Shown: one piece after another, positions 45,401 through 57,800 of the stretch
Layout: each line of letters begins with the position of its first letter
Position numbering within the stretch: the stretch's first letter is position 1
Origin: Branchiostoma floridae
Lineage: Eukaryota; Chordata; Leptocardii; Amphioxiformes; Branchiostomatidae
Direction of reading: 5' to 3'
Assembly: GCF_000003815.2 (NCBI RefSeq)
Contig: NW_023365764.1
Span: forward strand, 107,967-171,966
Length of the DNA stretch: 64,000 nt
The notes under the pieces: generated by a model
What the model was told of the DNA's origin: nothing
What the model saw: the letters and a program-made list of their open reading frames with translations, nothing else
Database searches by the model: none
Position numbers and translations under genes: made by a program

Positions 45401-47709
45401 ATAATTGAACATACGGATTGCATCTCGTTGTCATAACCTCCATGCCCCGCCTGCATTTCCTTTAGCTTCTTCTCTTCCGATATCACTTTTACAAGGTCTC
45501 CTTTCTTGATTGAGGTTCCACTCGTCTTTTCCGCTTTCGCTTTCTTAGTGAGACACCCAGGAACAATACTCCAACTACAAAGGGGCATCAACAATTCTTG
45601 TAACTATGATTTGTCAATACGCTTATGTTGCTATGTTGTTTTATGTTGGATTAACGTTACATATATACATGAAAAGTACACACATAAAATTTCTTTCAAA
45701 GAATTTTGAAACAGTAGTGGTACGGTGTCAGACGATTGAAATAATTCATCAAACAAGCCTATCTACCTGCATGTACTTAAATCAAGTGTCATTAAATACT
45801 TTATGGTACTGTTATTAGCGGATGGAATGTACTTTAGAAACATACAATTGTAAATCAATTAGTGTTCTCTCGACATATCTATTTGTCTTTCTGATGTTTT
45901 GTGTTTATAGTGTCTTTTCTTCAATACACGGAAATTGGTGGGTAAGATATTTCAGAGAATGCAGAAGGACATTATTTTCTTCCATTTGATTGAAATATTC
46001 TTGACCTTAAGTTTTCAAAGGACAAATTGTTCTGCTGGGCATTGAAAGGAAACTACTTATAAACAGGGAGTGTTCATTTGGTGACGATAAAAAGGACAAA
46101 CGTTAGTGTTTGTCATTGGTATAAAGTCGCATGATAGAAAATAATCATGAAAATGGCAGAAATTCAACAATACCATGCTCCATTCTGGAAGTTGACATGC
46201 ACATTCTTCCCATCAAAGCAAGCTACCGTTCCAGGAACTCCAATGACCTGTTGAAAAAGATGTTGAAAGCCTAATCAAACATACGTCCGTCCGTAGGACG
46301 AAGTTCTCTGTTTTATAATCATCTGATGTAATTATGTTGTGTGTGGTATTTGATACCCTATTTAAGTGATGATGATGATGTTCGTCCATTGGAAACATTT
46401 ACATTTACCCCAATATGTATAGTGCCAGGGTGCCGGTGAAGCATGGTTAAAAAAGAACTAATGTTCTTTATTCTGTCGTATTCAATACAATATGTAATAT
46501 GCAATTTACATAAAATTTACGTATATTCAACTAATAATACAACCGAAATCATTTCCAAATACATGAAGCAATGTCATGGTAGATTGTGATATTTAGACCA
46601 GAGCTGTATTACAAATGAACATTATCCTACCAATAAATGTATAATTTAGTATAATTCTTAAAAAAATGAGGAACGCCCATGCTTAGATACAGAGACTATG
46701 GTAACCTCAAAATCCAAGACCTTTCCATCATCGAAATACTGGTAAAATACATCAATGGATAGACCAAGGAGCTTTGGTCAAAGCTCCTTGGACAGACGCA
46801 AATGGAGATAAGTACATCTAGTACATACTGGTTTGCAGTTGTATAGATTTGCCTTAGAGATAGTGTGGGACTTCGAATGCAAGGCACAGGCGGAAGGAAA
46901 GAACAGCTATAGTAGACAATACTGTCAAATGTTCAGCTGTGTAAATGTATTCTAAGAATCTGCACGTGTCAGCCAAGAGAGTCGATGTCCAGCCAAAACT
47001 TAAAACAGAGTACTTAACCAGTAGACTGACAACCAAGACGAAAAGAGCCAAAGAATAAAACAAAATAACCATGCCTTAATCATGGCGTCGTCCCATCCAC
47101 CGTTACCCTCCTCCTGCAGAATGCGGAATGTCTCCAGATCAATATCCACCTGCACTTCATCTCCCTTTGCCAGATCATGCTCGTGCGCCTCTCCATTTGC
47201 TGTAAATTCATTACAATATGTTTATCGATACTTGTAACCTACATGTAAACATGTGCTTGACAAGGAAAGTTGTACCTTCATGTTTTTACCTGCCAGAACT
47301 GACTCATTGTGCAATGTAACAATTACTCAAGCAACGGTCAGTAGCTTCCGGTGTATCTTATTACCTGTATGCCTAACGTTCATCTAAGTTTTTCTAATAG
47401 GGGAGGGAGTGGTAAATACAATTTCCTATTCAATACATGGCAAAGCCATACAAAAGAATAAATTTAAAACACATTTACCTACATTTCAAACCTCATCAAA
47501 TCTTGCAAGTCCCCCCACTGCAAAGATGAATTTGTCAGGTTTGTTTTGGTTAAAAAGCTGGAGTTCAACTCCATTTTTACGAGCTACATCCAGAAGTTTA
47601 TCATCACACCAGGAGTTCACCCCCTGTCCTGCTAGACCAGTGTAATGTACAAAATATGGAGGTCAATTACAGGTCAAAACATCCCAAAGGTCACAAGTTT
47701 TGACAAGAT

Positions 47710-47740
<31 letters not shown>

Positions 47741-50700
47741 GCTTCAGTCCATCAACCCCTCCCAGAAACCTCAACCTTTATGATCAATAGATGCCCAGGA
47801 AAAAATCATTTAAAATATACGTATGGACGTTTTGTCAACAATGATATTTCTACTTACGCTACCAGGACCTAAACAAGACAAAAGTTTGTTATTTTTGGGA
47901 CGAAGGGAAATTTTGGCACTATGGTCCTATATCATACGAAATGGAGCTTTACAATGCACAATATTTGGTGACGCTGTTAAGGTATGTAAAAGTTACCCTT
48001 CTAAATTGCGGACAGTTCAGTTATGTCGAGAAAGCAACATTAGCAAGGTGGGGAGCACGCTCTTCTCCCCAACGCTAATAAGCATTAATTTCAGGATAGT
48101 ATGCTTCTCTCGGCAGACTTTTGTGTTGAAACAAGGCTCTCTTTCTCAGAACACAAAATACTCGGGCCACTTGATAATGTAATTATTTTTGCCGCCGTAG
48201 AGAAGTAGCCTTTTATGTGTTTGCTCTTCTATTTTTCTTTCAGTGTTTTAGAATAAATTATAATGTTTTATTTTTTTTATTTTCCACAGGGAGTACTTTT
48301 AAAATTGCACACCGTTTTGATGGTATTTCGAGAGGGAGTAACTTTGTAATAAATGTTCTGTTTTACCATAAGATCTTGAACATCCATTATTTACTTTAAG
48401 TTGTTGCCTTACCAATTTACTTTCAATATACTCCAAGTTGTCGACCAGCTAAAACTATGTCTCTCTCAGTGCATGTTCTATGATACGCAATAGTATACAT
48501 ACGTGGGTCGGTCAATCGCATAAGTTTTCCAAAGAAATCTTCCGCCCTAGCTTCAATCAGCTTTCCAAGTTTAGCTCCCACATCAGATTCACCATCCGAA
48601 TCAGAATCCATGTCAGAATCATCTTCTTCTTCTGCACACGTTTTACAGCGACCACAGTCATCACATCCTGCATGGCCATTTCCACAGCCACAGATGCTGC
48701 AGTAAGGATGTGATTGAAAGCTCACTATACACAACTGTACAAATGGAGATTGATCTGCAATAGTATGCAACAGAAACTATGCAATTTTCTACATGTAGGT
48801 ACGACTTTAATTATTCAATAGCTGTTACAAACGCTCACTCACCTGCCAGGAGATCTGCCGGGTCTGTCACGTGCAGGACACTGTTTTCCATAATGTGTGC
48901 ATTCCTTACAGACAACACACACCATGCAGCGTCCTTTGCTCCAGTCGTGCTTTTTAACTGCACAAATGGTAGCCGCTTTCCAGTCCACATGGTCTATTAT
49001 GTACAGAGTGTAATGTGTATTGATACAATTTCTATAAAAGATGAAGAACGGGATGTTTTGGATGATTCCTCAAAAATGTATCGTGGTATTTCGAAATTAA
49101 ACACACTGGTGTATGAAGAATTGATTTCAGACACTGTTCGGAAAGCAACAAATATATCATGATAATTGATACAGTTTCGGTCATAGATATAAAAGTAGTA
49201 TGCAAAAAGTTATAGATAAGTGATTACAATGTATAGAATAGTTCTTACCAAGCCCTGGATTCCCCTTTCTTGTAAGCAGATCTGGGTTAAAGATCAATGT
49301 TCTTCCCTGAACCTTAACTCTAATTTTACTCTTGCTGATGACTGCATGTACACGTCCTATTGCTCCACATGTCTGAAAAATGAAGATTTGACAAGTCTGT
49401 TGTTGGTATCCCAATTGCCATTGTACCAATTGACCAATATTCTACCTCCGGTGGTCGCCTACTGACGGAGTAGTGTAGCTGGTCATGTTATGCCGTTCAC
49501 AGCCCGTATGAACGAGGTGATACACGTTTATTTTACACCGTAGCAGTTTATATAAATGAAAACAGAATAACTTCTTAAGTAAAAAAAATTCCCCATCTAG
49601 TTCCTTCTTATCATACTTTATGTGCTCGTGGATGGTTGAGCAGAGAATCATGTATATTTAATATTTACCTTTGACATGACTGAAACATAGTCACCATGCT
49701 GCAGAGTCTGAAGAGACTTAACCCGTGATTTGTCTGACTCAATAGCAACCAAGTCACCAACATGGAATGTGTCCTCCGTCGGTGCCACTTTTGAGACTGC
49801 CAAAGAATTGATACGATATCTGCGTAGGAAATCAGATGAAAGTTGTATTGTTCAGGTCTTGTACTATGACGTCTAATTTATTGTAAGTTGTCTCTGAAAT
49901 AAAGCTTAATAGTGAATCCGTCATGTATCTTAGTTCGTAGAAGTGCAGAGACGATGGTGTTTCATTTCTATATGATGCAAATTCAAAAGCTTATTTGATT
50001 TGATTGTCTTTGATTGGCATTGTAAGACAATACAATATTTGTGGGTCCCAAGCAGCAGATGCTGGTGTTGTAACCAACATACAAAGTCATAGACATACAA
50101 ACATCAATACACAAGATTCTCCATAAATGCTAGAATAAACATTAGATCTATATGTAAAAACAATCCAAAATCCAGCAGTCCTTTATTTATTCGATAGTCT
50201 CTGCTTGAACAGGCTCAGACAGGGGGCGTGTTTAATCAAATGACTGGGGGAGATCGTTCAAAAGTTAGGACGCGTAAGGGATACAACGTGATTTGTTTGG
50301 CTCTAGCGAGGTAAGTGGAGGTCAGTAGAGTTGCGGAGCTGTAAACGTGTGACTTTTTCTTGTCCTCGTGTAATGCTTAGGCTTTAACGAAAACGTAATA
50401 GCTATTAAGATTTAAAAAGATTAGATTCAAATGCTCTTAACTTAGAATTGCAAATTGAGACGTCTAATATTTACCCTCTGGGACTAAACCGTACATGAAC
50501 ATCGCCTGAACTGTCAATGAACTTCACAGACCCGATCAAGTCGGTGTGCTAAAGGACAGAAAAAACATACATTGAAGATTTTAGTGATTATCATACACAA
50601 ATGAAATGACATATTTGTGGATACAAGGTTGCATGGAAAATAGTCTTCGTTACATCACGAGTCAACTAACAACATTTCTACCGGCCCCCGATATTCTTCA

Positions 50701-51810
50701 TCCCTAAAGTTTTGAAGTTACGAAGAGGACTGGTCTAAAACTTGGTTAATGGCTCTTTTTTGGAACAAACTTGGACTTTTTCCATCTATTAAACTAGTCT
50801 TCGTATATCAAACGAATTTACCTACGTAAGCTTAAGCCTCATGACCATACGTAACATATTAACAGCATATGTATTGTCTGATTTCAACTTTCGTATGGCA
50901 TTGCAGACAATACTACGCCTGTCTATAACTTGTCTATAACTAATATTTTTGGTGAAAAGAAAGTAGTCATTACCTTTGACATGCTATCGACGAATCCACC
51001 ATGCCCATGTTGTAAGCTTTTGAGCTTGTCCAAGGGTACAGATATCTTAACCAAGTCTCCTCTTGCAAAGTCTGGGTTTTGGACATTTGCCCCATCAAAA
51101 GCTTCCGTCACCTCTGAAAGAATATGTGTAATAAGACAAGATGTTATATCAATTAAGATGTCATTAAACATTTGCACATTTAATCCTACAACGACCGTTT
51201 TCGTTTGTGTCCGCACCTGGGGCCTACAGATGTCAATGATCACTTTATCTATTTATGTATGAATCAAAAAAGTAGTCCTTTCAGTTATGACAAAGAAAAG
51301 ATCCCGTTATGATCCATATCCATATTCTTTGATTAGTGCCTCTCGCGCAGATCCTTTCCTTGGAATTTATTTAGGATGGGGGTTGGCCGGGGGTTAGGGT
51401 CATGGCATAATTCTTGCAAAATATATCCGCTGCTCAATGCCAAGTCAATGTTCAGATGGCAAATATGTTTCATTTTTCATGCAGACAACTAGTCAAGATA
51501 TTGACCTGTTTCTGAAGCAGACGTCCCCTTTGGAAAATTGAAATTGTTGAAAACATGGTCATTCGACACCACCCTAAAACTAATAGTTAAAGTTCTTACC
51601 CATTGAAGTGGCCTTTCTGACAAGAAGAGGATTCAGTGGATATTCACCATTCTTGATAAACACTCGAACAATGTTCTGCTGAAGGTATGAAACCCTAACA
51701 TGTCCGACCTTTCCTGCAACCTAGAGAGGAACAAAAACTATTTATGAGTACAAGAGAGGGTGTGTACGTGTCTCCCTCCCTCCCTCCCTCCCTATCCTAC
51801 CTCCCTCCCT

Positions 51811-51854
<44 letters not shown>

Positions 51855-54800
51855 ATGCTCAACACTTTAAGAACTTGTGGTCTGTTTAAATTAATTAGAA
51901 TCAACTAGTGGGCCCGCGTAGCGCAGCGGCAGTGTGTTCGGCTCGAAACCGAGAGGTCTCGGGTTCGAATCCGGCTGCCGTGCTACCGATCTTGTGCCCT
52001 TGGGAAAGGCACTTAACACGGCTTTCCTCACTTTACTCAGGTCAAAATGAGTACCTAGCTTCAGCTAGCTTCTTGATTACCTGGGTAATGATAAGTAGCA
52101 TTGTTGGACCTGAGTACCTAGCTTCTTGGCCCACTCTTATTTCTTATTTCTTATTTATGTTAATGACCTCGCATGCGTATCAACCAAATTATTTGCCCTG
52201 TTATTCGCGGATGATACCAACTTATTCATGTCCCATTTAAATTGTGACAAATTAATGACAATTGTAAATGATGAATTGTATAAAGTTAATCAATGGTTCA
52301 ATACGAATAAATTGTCAATCAACGTAAAAAAAATTCATCATCTTTGCAGGAAGGAACAAGAGGTATGATAGAGAAAAAGCTAAAATCTATATAAATGGCA
52401 AAGCTATCAAACAAGTAAGTCATACCCGCTTCATAGGTATAATAATTGACGAGAAACTTTCATGGAAGATCCAAATTAATAGTGTTTGCAATAAAATTTC
52501 GAAAAACATAGGCATTAGAAGAAAAGTAAAAACCTTGTTATCACGAAATATACTCATGACTCTTTATTACAGTTTGATTTATCCTTACTTAACCTACGGC
52601 AATATTATATGGGCTAGCACGTACACTACATCTATCAAACCTCCTTCAAAAGCGTTTTGTACGAATTGCGGGCAATGCCACTTCCACAGCACACACAGCA
52701 TCTCTCTTTCATGATTTAAATGTTATGACGGTATTTGATATCAACAAATTTCAAGTTGCCATATTTGTACATAAAATTGTCCACAATAGTTCTTTCCTAC
52801 CACAGCAATTCAGATGTCTTTTTAATTTCAATTCAAATTCAGATTTTCACCACTACTACACAAGACAGCAGAATCTTTTAAGACCATTTAAAACAAAAGC
52901 TTGTCTAAAACAACACACAATAAATTTAGAGGCCCCACCATCTGGAATAATTTAAGTCAAGTCCAACAATGCTGCTTATCATTACCCATGTTCAAAAATC
53001 TTATTAAGATTGATTGCATCACATACCCAATCATAACTTTTACCTTATTTGTTTGATTTCCTTGTTTCCTTGTTTTTCATATTAGTTTTTGGTTGAATTT
53101 GGTAGTTGATAGCTAATGATTCTTAAAACTTAGAGATCCTACCTTTTTTCTGAAATTCCAACTTACTTGTATATGTTTTGTCCATTTTGTTTTGTATTTA
53201 TTATTTCATTTGATCATTTGTAATATAACTGCTATTCCATTAGTATACTTCACATAATGATTTCAACTTATGTTATGTGCATTTTTCGTTCACTTTAATT
53301 TATTTATAATTATTATTTCTGCAACTTATTTCTGGGGGAGGCCCAAGAAAAGCCACACAGGCTTCCGCCCACCCCCTGCATGTTCTTCATCTCTGTATAC
53401 ACATTTGTTTTAAGCCATGTTATTATGTGCGAATAACGAAAGAAAGAAAGAAAGAAAGAAAGAAAGAAGCTAGGGCTGTCTCTTGGATAGGACGTTAAAT
53501 GGAGGTCCAGCCTCTACCCATTATAAATGTGCTTGCTGTGTCTGGGGACAGCTACACCCCAGGCACGTTAAAGCACGTGAGATTGTGCGATGTGCGATGG
53601 GTGCAAACCCCGTCGTGTGTAAACATGTGCGAACATGTGCGATCACGTTGACCGATGATGATGATGAGAATCAACTTACATCATAGAAGACATCGTCCCA
53701 AGGCACTGTTTCCTCCTGGATACGTTTGATCCTTTCCTTGTCAGCTTCCACCTTCACCCAGTCTCCAACATCTACAACGTGGCTGACATCTACTGGTTCA
53801 CAGTCTTCTGGACTTACTTTTCCCAGACTCATGGGATTCAAGCACCATCTGTTTAGATAGCAAACAACACGCATTTTATTCACTAGACCGTTTCTACCCA
53901 ATATAAATGTGTATGCCGTGTTGGGAGCTAACAAGAATGCTGCCTGCAAAAAGGTGGGGTGTTGACATAGGATGTGAACAGAGCAAAATGTACCTTTATA
54001 GTGTATGTATATAACAAATTAATTAATGAAAAGCGTTTAAAAAATCCATAACTATTATTGACACCATCAAACAAATTAACATGACAAATTAAATCTTTCA
54101 GGGAAGTTATCTAGAACGTGTTAATCGCTGACTAACTAGCCTTATATAAATAACCGAGTAATATCATTTGTATCATAGACTGACATTCTAGATCGTACGA
54201 CTGCTAGTCAAGCTGTAAACACGGATCACCTCTGTAGTCAAAGTTACATGTATCGTTAATACTGTTGTATATTGTATACTATTGTATAACGTATATTGTA
54301 ATGTTACCAGAGCTAGCCCTTGATAATAGCCTCAGGCTAGTTGGGTAGCCCTGGCTGTATTTCTCATGATTTTACAGCCGAATAAATCAAATCAAATCAA
54401 ATCTAGAAAGATAGAAGTAAAGCGTATAAGATTGTGATTTAACATGGCTAAAACCTACTTTGTGCCATCCGGGTAGCAGACAATGGCATCACCATCAACG
54501 TCGAAGTGGTGAACCATTCCGATTTTCCCCAACAACTACAGTAACGCAATCATATGATTAGTTATTCGCATGGAAAGTCGTCAAATATAAAGCAAAATAT
54601 CAAATCTCTCCGTACACGATTGAATGTCCACAGGTATACAGCAATTTTGCTTACCTTTTGCATCTTGTCCTCGTATCCTCCATGGCCCACTTGATCGGAT
54701 TGAAATGTTTCATGATCTACAACCACTTTCACATTATCATTCTCCTTGATATGAAGAACGACGTTCTTGTGGCCTGCATCTCCTTCATACAGGCATATCA

Positions 54801-57800
54801 AAGGTAAGATATTTCAACATTTAATATGAAATGAATCTCTAACAAGAAATGTTTACAATGCATTTATGTACTGCAGATGTATATATTTTTATCCAGCATT
54901 TGCTTTGAACACGGCAAAAAAAGGACAACTGACAAAGAGCCAGCAAAACAAAAGCATAGAATAAACAGCTACATTTGGAAGGAAACTGACCATGGCTGTG
55001 TCTATATCTTTTTTCCATACTTAACTTAACATCATCCCTTATATGTAGCACCTTGCTAGGAAAGTCCCAAATATACGCGCTTTAAAGACTGTATCATTTT
55101 TACCTTGTACTGTAAAATCATATCTACGATATGATAATAATTTCCTCGTATTTGCACCTGACAGAACTGGAGTAAGAGCAGCACGGTTGAGCCACCATTT
55201 TCTGCCATAGAAGTCCACTTGAATGATGCGCTTTTTAACCTTCCGTACAATACCAGTCTTTCCGATGTTCTAGAGTGGGTAAAGAAACTGCCTGTAAAAA
55301 AACTATTCGTCACCAATATCTCACATTTATATTAGACAGCGATGCGAACATATGCATTGATACAACCTGATAAATAAAATCATGATGCTTTTGAATAAAA
55401 ACAACATCAGAATCAGAATCATACGTGTTTTCAGGTGACCATATTAGATGTCTAAGGGAAATGTGTAAGAGTGGTGCATGCGTCTTTATATTCCGCCAGC
55501 TTCCTTAAAGGAACTGACCTGCATAGTTTTGCATAACGATAAAGATCTAGGATCAAGGAGGTTGAACATACGATTCGCATATCTTCGTTGTACCCTCCAT
55601 GCCCTTCTTGCAATTTCCTTAGCGTATCCTCGTCGTTTATCATCCTCACAAGGCTTCCTTTCTTCATTACTTCTGATTCAGCAGAGATCTTAGTTAGGCA
55701 TCCAGGAACCAAGCACCATCTAGTTGAAAAGAAATATATATATATTGTTGGTCATTGCTGTCAGTCTTCTGCCATCTGAAATCGTGAATAATGATTTTTT
55801 GCGGGGGAAGAAAGGACATCATGATAACGGGAAATTACGGTTATTCATTAAAGAACAGCAGGTGAGATGATATTGACTGTTATAAGATTTCAGACCTTGG
55901 TGTTAATCACAATACTAAATATACTTCAGTCCAACGCAGAAACAAACAGACGACTTGTTCATTCAATTATGTAGGAGAGACAGTGCGGTTCCTTACATGA
56001 CCCTACATAAATTTACGACGTGTAGTATATAGCATAGTATATTATATTATAGTATAGTATAGTATGATATATTATAATATAGTGTAGTATAGTATAGTAT
56101 AGTATAGTATAGTATAGTATAGTATAATATAGTATAATATAGTATAGTTAAGTATAAATAAAATACAACACGGTGTATTCCGTATCACCCGAGGTACCAG
56201 CCCTCTGTCGGGTGATCCGACCCGCGGGATGGCTGGGACCGAGGGTGATGCGGAATACACCGTGTTGTATTTTATTTATGCCATGCCCACCTGAGAAACC
56301 CCATGTTTTGATGCGAAATGTGCCAGAAGTTGAACAAATTTGGTGCCATCGAACAAAAAGCGGTACAACAGCAATGTTCCAACGTCCGAATCAGGTATTC
56401 GAATTGCCAACCGTGCCACACTCGGCCAGCTCGAAATGGCTCGATTTACTCGAAGGAAGCATGTGTGATGTAACTTTCGAACCTGTGTGATACGGAAGTT
56501 ATCACACGGTCCGGAACACCCGTATCGAACGTTTTCGCGTCACAGGTATGACATAAAGTATAGTATAGTATAGCATAGTATATCATAGTATAGAAAAAAT
56601 TGAATTAAACCTATATCAACCAAGTGAAAAATTAAAGTCAAATTACATTGTTCCAGTCGAGAATTTCACCTGTGCACCCTTCTTTGTCAGACCAGTCACT
56701 GTGCCGGGAACACCAACCACCTAGCAAAGATAATTTAAAATCATGTATTCGCAAGTAAATAGTCATTCCAATCAAGTGGAATAAATTACTGAAACCAGGT
56801 ATGCGGGATACTTCGCCAAATTATGATTCGTACATGTAACGGTGTGCTACAAATATGTTTCCTCAATGTAAATTAACAAGTTAGTTTGAATCTTATAATC
56901 CTATAATCTTGCAACCGTTTCTCATCACCAAATGACTCACTGTTTGTATATCTTCAACCTGTACAAATTGACTTCGCTTTAATACCTGGGACACTAAGCA
57001 TCAATTCACAAAGTTGTAATCAGACTAATGGTTTTGATAAGATTCAACAACATGTCTTGGTCGAAGGCGAACCATCTGATATCTCAAAGAAAGGTAGGAC
57101 ATTTGTTTTACAGGTCACTCAAAGAATGATAGCTACAAAGACCAAAGCAACGTGATGCTCAACAGAACAAAATATGCTATGTTATCTCACGCCTATGGCC
57201 GGTCCAAAAACCTTGTTTGAACGTTTTAAATGTCTACGAAATGATATCATATGGATAACATTTTGTTGATACGTTCCCTTGGCTTGAACTTCCCCTGTCC
57301 CTGCCCCATTGAAGATCTAAGCTAAAAGTACCCGGTTCTCTCCGTCTGTCCAGACACAAAACTCGCCAAGTGTCTGTCATAGGATCCACGAAATATTCCA
57401 GAAAATCTACTTCAGCGCAGAAATACCAAAACTTTCATATGACGTGTCCGATGACCGGGTCAATATCATGAATATGCAAACCGAGCCGGCTTCAAGCCAC
57501 ATTTGCGTTCATACTAGAATCGCGAGTCGCACGAGCCACATCGAAACCACCTTTCAGAGGTGGATCGTGATTAAGTCGGCTTTAATGTGACTTCGACCGT
57601 TCATACTAGCCACATGAATCCCGCTTCGGTGATTGCATTGGGCTCGAAATCCGATTAGGCGAGCTTAGTATGAATGGGGTCAAATGATTTAGCATGTTGT
57701 CCCCTATATGAATCTATCATTGTTGAATTATTGATATTCTTTGCCTTAAATTATCACTCAAGTCAAAACAGTTTGCGAACCAACAAAACAACTGATGTTT

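Larger units (their letters stand above)
33743..47199 (-). repeat. Super-module 3: six SH3-like repeats plus Cys-rich module (14 exons)
   Basis: Exon lengths in order: 125, 74, 160, 112, 119, 77, 169, 121, 140, 74, 154, 124, 151, 167 (1767 nt, 589 codons). Each SH3-like repeat spans an intron placed right after the GHGG...M motif. Cores include GDEVQVDIDLETFRILQ, GDLVKVISEEKKLKEMQ, GDNIKVNVDPLTFKANQ, GDWVKVEADKERIKRIQ, GDLVKIGVSLDQLRTLQ and GDIVRIEADKSQFIKCQ. The Cys module (34324-33743) has C-x2-C-x2-C-x2-C-x6-C followed by C-x-C-x6-C-x2-C-x2-C-x2-C and an acidic DSDDDSD stretch. Confidence 0.85.
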
